A DNA stretch of 16,900 nt from JBFMEX01 sp040752215 (GTDB lineage Bacteria; Pseudomonadota; Alphaproteobacteria; Rhizobiales; Hyphomicrobiaceae): contig JBFMEX010000073.1 of NCBI GenBank assembly GCA_040752215.1, forward strand, positions 1 to 16,900, given 5' to 3'. Positions 1 through 6,864 of this stretch are shown piece by piece. The translations under genes and the position numbers were made by a program. The notes beneath the pieces are model-generated. The model was given only the letters and a program-made list of their open reading frames with translations. It made no database searches and had not been told where the DNA came from. How positions within the stretch are numbered: the first letter of the stretch is position 1; each line of letters starts with the position of its first letter.

Positions 1-200
1 TCGAAATGAGAGTCGCCACGCGCACAAACTGACCGCGCGTTGCGGCCGGCTCTCGGAACGAGAGTCGCCACGCGCACAAGCTGACGGCGCGTGGCGACCG
101 GCTCTCGAAATGAGAGTCGCCACGCGCACAAACTGACCGCGCGTGGCGGCCGGCTCTCGGAACGAGAGTCGCCACGCGCACAAAGAGGTGAGAGACGCGC
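1..200. repeat. Tandem 52-bp palindromic repeat array, three full copies and one partial
   Basis: Copies begin at 1, 53, 105 and 157, a strict 52-bp period, and the array may continue left of the window. Copies 1 and 3 share one variant (start TCGAAATGAG) and differ at one base. Copies 2 and 4 share another (start TCGGAACGAG) and match over their first 27 bases, so there is a 104-bp super-period. Each unit can fold. In copy 2, GTCGCCACGCGC (64-75) pairs perfectly with GCGCGTGGCGAC (87-98) around an 11-nt loop, and outer GAGA/TCTC arms extend the stem. The fourth copy loses its consensus at the ribosome-binding site of tolA. The origin and role are unknown. Confidence 0.9.
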
Positions 201-204
201 GTGG
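172..204 (+). promoter_or_regulatory. Hairpin holding the tolA start codon, with the Shine-Dalgarno in its loop
   Basis: CCACGCGC at 172-179 is exactly complementary to GCGCGTGG at 197-204. The GTG start codon of tolA (201-203) lies in the right arm, and the ribosome-binding sequence GAGGTGAG lies in the 17-nt loop. The left arm comes from the fourth repeat copy. The complementarity is read directly. A role in limiting or timing tolA translation is inference. Confidence 0.5.
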
Positions 205-1253
205 GCTACGGGCTCGCACTGTCTTTGTTGATGCACCTCTCGCTGCTGGCGTGGGCGGTCGTGTCCTTCCAGCGGACGCCCGAGCTCACGCTGCCCGAGA
301 TCCAGACCATCGAGGCGTCGCTGGTCACCATCTCGGACGTGACGCGGCTGAAGCAGGGCGATCCCGACGCCAAGCAGCTCGAGGCGAAGCCCAAGGACGA
401 GCCCAAGCCCGACATCTCGAAGGAGGAGGCGCCGAAGCCGAAGCCGATGGCCGCGCCGCCGCCGCCCGCCCCCGCGGCCCCTCCGCCGCCAGCCGAGCCC
501 GAGCCGCCGAAAGCCGAGGCCAAGCCGCCCGAGCCGGCCAAGTCCGAGCCGGACCCGATTGCCGAGAAGCTGGCCGCGCTGCCGCCCGATCCCGCGCCCG
601 GTCCCTCGCCCGAGGAGTTGAAGCGGATCGAGGACGAGAAGAAGGCCGAGGAGCAGCGCAAGCAGGACGAGTTGAAGAAGCAGGAGCAGAAAAAGAAGGA
701 GGAGGAGCGCAAGAAGGCCGAGGAAAAGAAGCGGCTCGAGAAGGAGAAGAAGCTGGCCGAGGAACGGCGCAGGAAGGAGGAGGCGAAGAGGAAGTTCGAC
801 GCCGACCGCATTGCTGCACTGATCGACAAGAGCCCCGACAAGCGCGGCGCGCCGCAGTCGACGCCATTGCCGCCGATCAACCCGACCGACAACACCGGCA
901 AGGCGGCCGGCGAGCGCGAGGGCAAGGACACCGTGCTGACGGCGCGTGAGCAGGATATGCTGAAGAGCCAGATCAACTCGCAGCTCGGGCCGTGCTCGAC
1001 AATGCCGGGCGGCGGCGGCGGCACCGACACGCCGCCGGTGACGGTACGCTGGCGACTGAAGCCCGACGGCTCGCTCAACGGCGAGCCGCAGGTGATGTCG
1101 GCGCCGGAAACGCCGCTCGGGCGGATTGCCGCAGATGCGGCCGTAAGGGCGGTCAAGAACTGCTCGCCACTCCGGCTGCCGCCGGACATGTACGCCGGCT
1201 GGAGCACGATCACCTGGTATTTCGACTGGCCGCGCATCCTCGGTTTGCGCTAG
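201..1253 (+). CDS. tolA: TolA, inner-membrane-anchored energy-transducing protein of Tol-Pal
   Basis: This 350-residue protein would link the TolQR proton-driven motor to outer-membrane Pal and TolB. Residues 4-23 form the membrane anchor and contain the S-x3-H motif (S8, H12) used to contact TolQR. Residues 60-135 are Pro/Ala/Lys/Glu-rich, and 138-205 form a Lys/Glu-rich helix that would span the periplasm. Residues 250-350 form the TonB/TolA-like C-terminal domain, with C265 and C321 as a likely disulfide pair. The GTG start at 201 is well supported: an in-frame TGA at 189-191 blocks any longer protein, and GAGGTGAG stands just upstream. The anchor starts almost at residue 1, so the cytoplasmic arm is very short. 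tolQ and tolR would be expected upstream, outside the window. tolB begins about 80 bp downstream. Confidence 0.93.
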   Translation: MGYGLALSLLMHLSLLAWAVVSFQRTPELTLPEIQTIEASLVTISDVTRLKQGDPDAKQLEAKPKDEPKPDISKEEAPKPKPMAAPPPPAPAAPPPPAEPEPPKAEAKPPEPAKSEPDPIAEKLAALPPDPAPGPSPEELKRIEDEKKAEEQRKQDELKKQEQKKKEEERKKAEEKKRLEKEKKLAEERRRKEEAKRKFDADRIAALIDKSPDKRGAPQSTPLPPINPTDNTGKAAGEREGKDTVLTAREQDMLKSQINSQLGPCSTMPGGGGGTDTPPVTVRWRLKPDGSLNGEPQVMSAPETPLGRIAADAAVRAVKNCSPLRLPPDMYAGWSTITWYFDWPRILGLR

Positions 1254-1332
1254 ACGGCACTCGGTGCCTGCGCCACGCGTGTGTCGCCGGAATCGAGGCA
1301 AATCGGACACGAGCGGGCCAAATTTGGCGGGG

Positions 1333-2826
1333 ATGACTACGCGCATGAAGCTGAGACCGATTCCGAGCCACTGCACCGGGCGCGTGGGAGTGTGGCGGCG
1401 GGCGCGCGCGATCGCGCTCGTGCTCGCCTCGTTGCTACTATCGCTGGCACCGGACGGAGCGCAGGCGCAGAAGCGCGACGACGCCTATCGGGGGCCCACG
1501 CCGGGTGGTGGCTTCGCCGGCCAGCTGCAGTCTCGCCAGGCGCCGGCCACAGCCGCTCCCGTCGGCGCACCGGCGGCGGCCGTCGGCGGCGGTCTCAGCG
1601 GCGCGCAGACCCAGGGCAACATCGCCCCCATTCCGATCGCATTGCCCGTGTTCCTCGGCGACGATCCGGCGCTCGCGTCCGATATCGCCAACGTCGTCTC
1701 GGGCGACCTCGAGCGCTCGGGGCTGTTCCAGCCGCTCGACCGCGGCTCGTTCCTGGAGCAGGTCCGTGACCTCAATGCGCTGCCGCGCTTCCCCGACTGG
1801 CGCGCGATCCGTGCCGATGCGCTGGTCGTCGGTCGCGTCTCCAAGGGTGGCGACGGCCGCATCACCGCCGAGTTCCGCCTGTGGGACGTGGCGACCGGCA
1901 AGCAGCTCGCCGGACAGCGGTTCTCGACCGCCGGGGTCAATTGGCGCCGGGTCGGCCATCTGGTCGCCGACCAGGTGTACGAGAAGCTGACCGGCGAGAA
2001 GGGCTATTTCGACACCCGCATCGTGTTCATCGACGAGACCGGGCCGAAGGAGAAGCGTGTCAAACGGCTCGCCATCATGGATCAGGACGGCGCCAATGTG
2101 CGCCTGCTCTCGCAAGGCAGCGAGCTGGTGCTGACGCCGCGCTTCAGCCCGACCAGCCAGGAGATCGCCTTCACCTCCTACGCCCGCGAGCAGCCGCGGG
2201 TGTTCCTGATGAACCTCGAGACCGGCCAGCGTCAGTCGGTGGGCGACTTTCCCGGCATGACCTTCGCCCCGCGCTTCTCCCCCGATGGGCAGCGAATCAT
2301 CATGAGCCTTCAGACCGCCGGCGATTCCAATCTGTTCGAGATGGACCTGCGCTCGCGCCAGCTGCGCCAGCTGACCCATTCGGCGGGCATCGACACCGGA
2401 CCCTGCTACGCGCCGGACGGGCGCCAGATCGTGTTCGAATCCGATCGCGACGGGTCGCAGCAGCTCTACGTCATGGGCGCCGACGGCTCCGGCGCGCATC
2501 GCATCAGCCTGGGTGATGGTCGCTATGCAACCCCGGTCTGGTCGCCGCGCGGCGACTATATCGCCTTCACCAAGCAACTCGGCGGGCGCTTCCTGATCGG
2601 CGTCATGCGCCCGGACGGCACCGGCGAGCGGATCCTGACCGAGGGCTACCACAACGAGGGCCCGACGTGGGCCCCCAACGGTCGCGTCCTGATGTTCTTC
2701 CGCGAATCGCCGGGCGCGCGCGGCGGACCGAGGATTCTCTCGGTCGATCTCACCGGCTACAATGAGCGAGTCGTCGAGACGCCGTCGTTCGCCTCCGATC
2801 CCGCCTGGTCTCCGCTCCTGAATTGA
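1333..2826 (+). CDS. tolB: TolB, periplasmic beta-propeller of the Tol-Pal system
   Basis: TolB is a periplasmic partner that binds Pal and the TolA C-terminus. From the ATG at 1333 the product has 497 residues, longer than the usual 430-450. A long signal peptide with an Arg-rich start and hydrophobic core ends near AQA (about residue 45). A Gly/Ala/Pro/Gln-rich linker (roughly 50-95) accounts for much of the extra length. The TolB N-terminal domain follows, then about five propeller blades marked by repeated PRFSP/YAPDG/WSPRG motifs from about residue 255 to the C-terminus. The start is not settled. A GTG at 1264 is in frame but would put extra polar residues before the signal peptide. An ATG at 1345 is also possible, with GGGG at 1329-1332 as its ribosome site. 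The gene is probably cotranscribed with tolA. Confidence 0.93.
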   Translation: MTTRMKLRPIPSHCTGRVGVWRRARAIALVLASLLLSLAPDGAQAQKRDDAYRGPTPGGGFAGQLQSRQAPATAAPVGAPAAAVGGGLSGAQTQGNIAPIPIALPVFLGDDPALASDIANVVSGDLERSGLFQPLDRGSFLEQVRDLNALPRFPDWRAIRADALVVGRVSKGGDGRITAEFRLWDVATGKQLAGQRFSTAGVNWRRVGHLVADQVYEKLTGEKGYFDTRIVFIDETGPKEKRVKRLAIMDQDGANVRLLSQGSELVLTPRFSPTSQEIAFTSYAREQPRVFLMNLETGQRQSVGDFPGMTFAPRFSPDGQRIIMSLQTAGDSNLFEMDLRSRQLRQLTHSAGIDTGPCYAPDGRQIVFESDRDGSQQLYVMGADGSGAHRISLGDGRYATPVWSPRGDYIAFTKQLGGRFLIGVMRPDGTGERILTEGYHNEGPTWAPNGRVLMFFRESPGARGGPRILSVDLTGYNERVVETPSFASDPAWSPLLN

Positions 2827-3096
2827 GCCAGCCCTTTACCCGGACTTAACCGGAGATGGGTTTGAATGGCCCGTCGACCGTCGCCTCGGTGACGGCGATT
2901 AGTGGCGTAAAATCAACCTTTTCGACACCTGCGCGTCGCGTATCCCGGGTGGTTGAGGAGGGCAAACCACGGCGTTGCATTTTCGCACCTACAGGGGTGG
3001 AAAACAGGGGCATAACCCCCTCCATCCTTGATCGCAAATCGTAACGCCGGTACCCAAATAGTGGCTATTGCCGATCAAGCATCAGGAGAGAAGACC
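2827..3096. other. tolB to small-lipoprotein intergenic region with several short hairpins
   Basis: These 270 bp are visibly less GC-rich than the flanking genes, and no convincing gene is seen. Short inverted repeats are present: GTGGTT/AACCAC (2949-2954 and 2965-2970), GGGG/CCCC around CATAA (3007-3019), and CTTGATCG/CGATCAAG (3027-3034 and 3072-3079). The last pair encloses 37 nt just before the first lipoprotein's ribosome site. No clear -35/-10 pair could be fixed, although a promoter for the small genes probably lies here. Confidence 0.5.
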
Positions 3097-3231
3097 ATGC
3101 AGGGTGTGAAGGGGCTGATCGTTATTTCGGCGGTTGTGGCTGCCATCGCTCTCGGCGCTTGCCGTCGCGAGGTTCCGCATACGCCGATGAAGCTCGGCGC
3201 TGACGTTCCTGCTGCTGAGCTGGCTCGCTAA
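3097..3231 (+). CDS. Small lipoprotein, first of a tandem pair (44 aa)
   Basis: A 44-residue product with a type II signal peptide: a hydrophobic stretch (residues 7-19) ends in the lipobox LGAC, making C22 the likely lipidated residue. Only 22 residues would remain after processing, starting CRREVPHTPMKLGADVP. The ribosome site CAGGAGA sits about 6 nt before the ATG. A 25-residue core is identical to the next gene, while 11 of those 25 codons differ silently, so the peptide itself appears to be under selection. It lies between tolB and pal, before a strong terminator. The family is not recognised by name and no function is assigned. A small outer-membrane or entericidin-like lipoprotein is only an analogy. 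Confidence 0.8.
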   Translation: MQGVKGLIVISAVVAAIALGACRREVPHTPMKLGADVPAAELAR

Positions 3232-3271
3232 GGTACGGCAAAAGCCTGTTTCAGCAACAGGAGAACTGACT

Positions 3272-3400
3272 ATGAAGGGCGCTATTCTCATCGCCACCGT
3301 CGCTGCGGCCATCGCCCTTGGTGCTTGCCGCCGCGAGGTTCCTCACACGCCGATGAAGCTCGGCGCGGATGTTCCGGCGACCGTCCAGGCGGCTCGCTGA
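3272..3400 (+). CDS. Small lipoprotein, second of a tandem pair (42 aa)
   Basis: A 42-residue paralog of the preceding gene, starting 40 bp after its stop. It has the same architecture: a hydrophobic segment (residues 4-17), the lipobox LGAC with C19 as the likely lipidation site, and a mature peptide of 24 residues. The ribosome site again reads CAGGAGA. From the residues before the lipobox to the Pro-Ala after GADV it is identical to the first copy; only the N-terminus and the last six or so residues differ. The short spacing suggests one dicistronic transcript ended by the terminator at 3452-3494. The function is unknown. The basic start of the mature peptide (CRRE) and the PMKLGA segment are the only notable features. 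Confidence 0.8.
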   Translation: MKGAILIATVAAAIALGACRREVPHTPMKLGADVPATVQAAR

Positions 3401-3411
3401 GCTACCGAGGG

Positions 3412-3433
3412 ATGCCCGGGCTTGCCCGGGCAT
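3412..3433. repeat. Near-perfect 22-bp palindrome after the second small lipoprotein gene
   Basis: ATGCCCGGGC and GCCCGGGCAT are exact inverted arms separated by TT. It begins 11 bp after the stop codon and precedes the terminator. No T-run follows, so it is more likely an mRNA 3'-stabilising hairpin or a dispersed palindromic repeat than the terminator itself. Confidence 0.7.
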
Positions 3434-3451
3434 GTCTGGGGGGAATGAACA

Positions 3452-3494
3452 AAAGGCCGGCTTTCGGAGCGATGCTCCGCAGGCCGGCTTTTTT
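3452..3494 (+). terminator. Rho-independent terminator with a two-part stem
   Basis: An outer stem pairs AAAGGCCGGC (3452-3461) with GCCGGCTTTT (from 3483). An inner stem pairs CGGAGC (3465-3470) with GCTCCG (3474-3479) around GAT. A run of six T follows at 3489-3494. This would end the tolB/small-lipoprotein transcript and implies that pal has its own promoter. Confidence 0.85.
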
Positions 3495-3802
3495 GTGCGC
3501 TCGAGCGGCGCTTGCGCAGGGACCAGGGGGCCGGGATCGATCGGTCGGCAAGGCGCGCTGCGTCTGCCGCCGAGCGTGGGGTGGACAGACACAGTCCTGT
3601 TTCGGCCACTTTGCTGTGGGAGAGGGGGATGTGTGGCGTTGACGACCTTGTTTCGGCGTGCGCGATCGTGTTTGTCCAGCTTTGAGGAGCGGACGCTTCG
3701 GCAGGCGATGCGATTGCCGGCGCGGTCGTGACGATTGACCGAAGGATCTCGCGGTATCGCGCCGAAAACCGTGCGGCCGTTCCGCGGCGCAAGGGGGAGC
3801 CC
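3495..3802. other. Intergenic region upstream of pal
   Basis: About 300 bp with no convincing gene. It should contain the pal promoter, because a terminator lies upstream. TTGAC-like sequences occur near 3639 and 3734, but neither has a well-spaced -10 box, so no promoter is called. A GTG at 3728 is in frame with pal but would add a 25-residue polar extension before the lipoprotein signal. Confidence 0.4.
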
Positions 3803-4303
3803 ATGGTGGCCTCGACCAGATTGACCGTTCTTTCGCGCCTGCTGGCGCTCGCGCTGGCGGCTGGGGCGCTGCAGGCGTGCGCCCAGAAGGAGATCGATCC
3901 CAACGCGCAGCTCAACGGCGGCCCGGTGACGCCCGGCACGCAGCGCGACTTCGCGGTCAACGTCGGCGACATCGTCTACTTCTCGACCGACAGCTCCGAC
4001 CTGACGCCGGAGGCCACCAACACGCTGCGCAAGCAGGCCCAGTGGCTGAAGCAATACGCCCAGTTCTCGATCACCATCGAGGGCCACGCCGACGAGCGCG
4101 GCACCCGCGAGTACAACATCGCGCTCGGCGCACGGCGCGCGCAGACGGTGCGCAATTTCCTCGCTCAGAACGGCATCGCGGCGGCCCGCATCCGCACCAT
4201 CTCCTACGGCAAGGAGCGGCCCGTGGCCGTCTGCGACGATATCTCGTGCTGGTCGCAGAATCGGCGTGCGCAGACGGTGCTCAACACCCGCGTCTCCGGC
4301 TGA
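3803..4303 (+). CDS. pal: Pal, peptidoglycan-associated outer-membrane lipoprotein
   Basis: This 166-residue lipoprotein ties the outer membrane to peptidoglycan and is handled by TolA and TolB. The signal peptide ends in the lipobox LQAC with lipidated C26. The OmpA-like domain (about 53-165) includes VYFSTDSSDLTP and the peptidoglycan-binding block GHADERGTREYN (94-105), with D97 and the Arg pair R111-R112 as expected diaminopimelate contacts. C144 and C149 in the VAVCDDISC segment may form a disulfide. The ATG at 3803 was chosen because it gives a canonical lipoprotein signal and follows AAGGGGGAG at short spacing. The length is usual for the family. It lies downstream of a terminator and probably starts a new transcript. 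Confidence 0.95.
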   Translation: MVASTRLTVLSRLLALALAAGALQACAQKEIDPNAQLNGGPVTPGTQRDFAVNVGDIVYFSTDSSDLTPEATNTLRKQAQWLKQYAQFSITIEGHADERGTREYNIALGARRAQTVRNFLAQNGIAAARIRTISYGKERPVAVCDDISCWSQNRRAQTVLNTRVSG

Positions 4304-4343
4304 AACCCACGGCTGTCCGGTTCGGCCCTTCAGGCATCGGCGA

Positions 4344-4361
4344 AAGTCGCGGAAGCGACTT
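4344..4361 (+). other. GNRA-capped hairpin just after pal
   Basis: AAGTCGC (4344-4350) and GCGACTT (4355-4361) pair perfectly around a GGAA tetraloop, 40 nt after the pal stop. No T-run follows. It is probably a 3'-end stabilising structure rather than an intrinsic terminator. Confidence 0.55.
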
Positions 4362-4390
4362 GCGGTCTCGGCACCCGGGTCGGAGTCGGA

Positions 4391-4545
4391 CGCGAATTCC
4401 CCACTCCTTGGGGAGAGGGTCGGGGTGTGGGGCTGGCCGCGAGCACGGTGCCAGCGGCAAGTCCCGCTTCCGACGCGGGATCGAGCATTTCAGCACTTTT
4501 CTATCGTCGAGGGCGCGCCGACCTCTCCCCATGGGAGGTAACAAG
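4391..4545. repeat. Probable dispersed intergenic repeat of the CTCTCCCC/GGGGAGAG type
   Basis: The stretch TTCCCCACTCCTTGGGGAGA followed by GGGTCGGGGTGTGGGG (about 4398-4432) resembles a short palindromic repeat common between genes of Rhizobiales, often written on the other strand as CCCCGACCCTCTCCCC. A second related segment, CCTCTCCCCATGGGAGG, lies at about 4521-4537. Between them TCCCGC/GCGGGA (4462-4467 and 4475-4480) forms another hairpin. The family assignment comes from memory, not from a search. Confidence 0.5.
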
Positions 4546-4787
4546 CCGCCGCGCCATGTGAACCGGGCAGCTATGGCCGAGAGCCGAGCGTCGGCGGGCA
4601 AGCTTCGTCGCCGATCCGGACCCCCGGGCCGGCGTTGGCGTTTGGGCCCCAAGCGCCGCCGCGGGTCGCTGCGTGACCGGCGCGACACGGCTCCCGACGG
4701 CTGCCCGGAACGGCACAGTTTGGCCGCATTGGAGCGCCAAAGAAGGATCGTGAGGCGGGGGGTTCATCCGGGGGGCGGAGGTGGGCC
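4546..4787. other. Remaining intergenic region before the second OmpA-like gene
   Basis: No convincing gene is seen on either strand; the open frames reflect high GC. The end of the region carries GGAGGTG at 4777-4783, the ribosome site of the next gene. No promoter could be fixed. Confidence 0.4.
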
Positions 4788-5807
4788 ATGCGCGCGAGCG
4801 CGCGAGCAGTCGACAGAGCGTGGGCGGGCCCGGGCGGGCCGCGGGTGTCCAGGTTGGTTTCCGGTTTGCTGATGGCGGTCGCCGGCGCCGCGACACTGGT
4901 GCCGTCGGCGCTTGCCGAGCAGCGCGAGGTGCTGATCGGTACTTTCCAGACCGGCGGATCACAGGCGGGCGCAACATCGGCCGACGAGCGCTGGCAGGAT
5001 GTCTCGGCCGAGCAGCTGTTCTCCGACGCCATCGCTCGCATCGAGCGCGGCCAGGTCTGGGGCGGGCAGCGCCGACTCGAGGTGTTGGTCGCGCGCTTCC
5101 CGCGTAGCGCCGAGGCGGCGCGCGCACGCCGCGTGCTCGGCGAGATCTATCGCGGCCGCACACGCGACGATGCGGTGGCCGCCGCCAATCCGAGCGTCGA
5201 TGGCAAGAAGCGCGTCGAGCCGACCCCGCGAGCGAACGCGCCTGCGGGTGCCTCTACCCGCGGTGCCGACATCGCGACCGGCGCGCTCGGGTCCGACCCA
5301 CCGGCGGAGCCGCCTGCCGCCGCACCGGCCTGGCAGCCGACGCTGACGCGCAGCGCGCGCCTCGAGAACGTGCTGCGCGCCGAGGCCGGCGATCGCGTGT
5401 TCTTCAGCGAGGGTAGCGCCGAGATTTCGTCCCGCTCGCGGACGGTGCTGTTCGCTCAGGCGCGCTGGCTGGCACGCAACCCCTATGTGCACGTGATCAT
5501 CGAGGGTCACGCCGACGAATCGGGCAGCGACGGGCACAATCTGGCGATCTCGAAGGAGCGCGCCGAGATGGTGCGCCAACGCCTGGTGGAGGCGGGAGTT
5601 TCCGGCGATCGCATAGCGATCGTGGCCAAGGGGCGCTCGGAGCGCATCGCCGCCTGCGACAGCCCGCTGTGCGCCGCACAGAACCGCCGCGCGGTGACGC
5701 TGGTGCTGGTCGAATCGGACAGCGCCGATCGCCTGCCAGGTCGATCGAGCGACATCGCCCCGCCGGGCGTTCGCATCCCGGTCGCCGCCAACGTCGAGCA
5801 GCGTTGA
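4788..5807 (+). CDS. OmpA/Pal-family protein with N-terminal helical-repeat region
   Basis: A 339-residue exported protein. The signal peptide ends near ALA (about residue 43) with no lipobox, so it is predicted to be soluble in the periplasm. Residues 72-122 (from AEQLFSDAIARIERG to VLGEIYRG) look like a TPR/CpoB-type helical pair. A Pro/Ala-rich linker (140-185) follows. Residues 195-310 form an OmpA-like peptidoglycan-binding domain with GHADESGSDGHN (240-251), D243 and R258. C290 and C295 match the Pal cysteine pair, and QNRRA is also shared with Pal. The ATG follows GGAGGTG at good spacing. It lies between pal and cpoB, so it may be a diverged Pal duplicate serving Tol-Pal or division. 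The specific function is unknown. Confidence 0.85.
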   Translation: MRASARAVDRAWAGPGGPRVSRLVSGLLMAVAGAATLVPSALAEQREVLIGTFQTGGSQAGATSADERWQDVSAEQLFSDAIARIERGQVWGGQRRLEVLVARFPRSAEAARARRVLGEIYRGRTRDDAVAAANPSVDGKKRVEPTPRANAPAGASTRGADIATGALGSDPPAEPPAAAPAWQPTLTRSARLENVLRAEAGDRVFFSEGSAEISSRSRTVLFAQARWLARNPYVHVIIEGHADESGSDGHNLAISKERAEMVRQRLVEAGVSGDRIAIVAKGRSERIAACDSPLCAAQNRRAVTLVLVESDSADRLPGRSSDIAPPGVRIPVAANVEQR

Positions 5808-5862
5808 CAACAGCGCCCGAACGTCTGATGCCTTGGGCTCGGAACAAGGAAGCGAGCTGCTC

Positions 5863-6864
5863 ATGACACGCACGAGCGTCGCCATTCTCGCAACGGTGCT
5901 GACGGCCGGCAGCCTCGGCTGGAGCAGTGCGGCGCGAGCCGCCGATTCGGTGCGCATCGCCCAGGCGGGCCCGGCCGCGCCGCCGCGCGCGACGGCACCC
6001 AAGACCGCGCCCGCACCACCCGCCCAGGCCGGTGGCGATGCGAGCCTGCGCCAGCGCGTCGACCAGCTCGAGGAGCAGCTGGTCGATATGCAGGTGACCA
6101 TCGGTACGATCGAGACCTTGGCGCGCTCGGGTGGCGGCGCGCCTGCGCGCACGGCGGGCGCCGGCGGGGCAAGCGATGCCGCCCGCCTCGATGGCATCGA
6201 GACGCAGATCCGTGCCTTGACCGCCCAGTTGGAGCAGCTTGCCGCCGAGGTGCGCGGTCGCCGCGGCGACGTCCGCCCGCCCGCCGATGAGGGCGGCTCG
6301 CGACTGGCCACCATCGAACCGACATCGAGCCAGCCGATCGGCGGCTTCGGTGCGACCACGGTGACGCCGTCGGGAGGGGACCTGATCGGCTCGATCATCA
6401 AGGGCGCGCATCCGGGCGCGGATCCGAGCTCGCGCGTTGCCGCGGCACCGCTCGCACCCGCCGGCGTCGGCACATCGAGCGATCCCAAACAACTCTACGA
6501 GACGGCCTACGGCTATCTGCTGCAGCAGGACTATGGTGCGGCGGAATCCGCCTTCGACGAGTTCCTGCAGAAGTTTCCGAGCGACCGGCTCGCTGGCAAC
6601 GCACAGTATTGGCTCGGCGAGACCCATTTCGTGCGCGGTGACTACAAGACCGCTGCTGGCGCGTTCTTGAAGGGGTACCAGACCTACGGCGACAGCGCCA
6701 AGGCGCCTGACAGCCTTCTGAAACTCGCGCTCTCGCTCGACCGGCTCGGCCAGAAGGACGCCGCCTGCTCGTCGTTCTCCGAGTTCAACATGCGCTTCCC
6801 GACCGCGCCGGCACAATTGAAGACCCGCGCCCAATCGGAGCGCCGCCGCGTCGGTTGCCCGTGA
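5863..6864 (+). CDS. cpoB: CpoB (YbgF), Tol-Pal cell division coordinator
   Basis: A 333-residue periplasmic protein. In E. coli CpoB binds TolA and coordinates peptidoglycan synthesis with outer-membrane constriction. The signal peptide ends near ARA (about residue 26). Two coiled-coil segments (60-88, starting LRQRVDQLEEQL, and about 103-132) would drive oligomerisation. A low-complexity linker leads to the TPR domain (about 207-330) with the family signature YWLGETHFVRGDY (249-261) and the ending RRRVGCP. The ATG at 5863 was preferred over the upstream in-frame TTG at 5833 because it starts directly with a clean signal peptide. The protein is longer than the E. coli one owing to the second coil and the linker. 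The gene overlaps tilS by 4 bp. Confidence 0.93.
   Translation: MTRTSVAILATVLTAGSLGWSSAARAADSVRIAQAGPAAPPRATAPKTAPAPPAQAGGDASLRQRVDQLEEQLVDMQVTIGTIETLARSGGGAPARTAGAGGASDAARLDGIETQIRALTAQLEQLAAEVRGRRGDVRPPADEGGSRLATIEPTSSQPIGGFGATTVTPSGGDLIGSIIKGAHPGADPSSRVAAAPLAPAGVGTSSDPKQLYETAYGYLLQQDYGAAESAFDEFLQKFPSDRLAGNAQYWLGETHFVRGDYKTAAGAFLKGYQTYGDSAKAPDSLLKLALSLDRLGQKDAACSSFSEFNMRFPTAPAQLKTRAQSERRRVGCP

Noticed and set aside
1..200. Possible CRISPR array at the left edge
   Set aside because: The units are contiguous 52-bp palindromic repeats with no unique spacers between them, and no cas gene is nearby.
206..1237. Long reverse-strand frame across tolA
   Set aside because: It is a high-GC shadow of tolA: a Ser-rich low-complexity translation complementary to the Lys/Glu and Pro/Ala codons of the real gene.
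2846..3044. Open frames on both strands in the tolB to small-lipoprotein gap
   Set aside because: They overlap each other on opposite strands, lack a properly spaced ribosome site (GGAG directly abuts the + strand ATG at 2856), and show no recognisable motif.
3325..3731. Frames on both strands covering the terminator and pal upstream region
   Set aside because: They run through the intrinsic terminator and have no signal, domain or ribosome-site support.
3728..3802. Upstream GTG start for pal
   Set aside because: It would place 25 polar residues before the lipoprotein signal peptide; the ATG at 3803 has a ribosome site and a normal signal.
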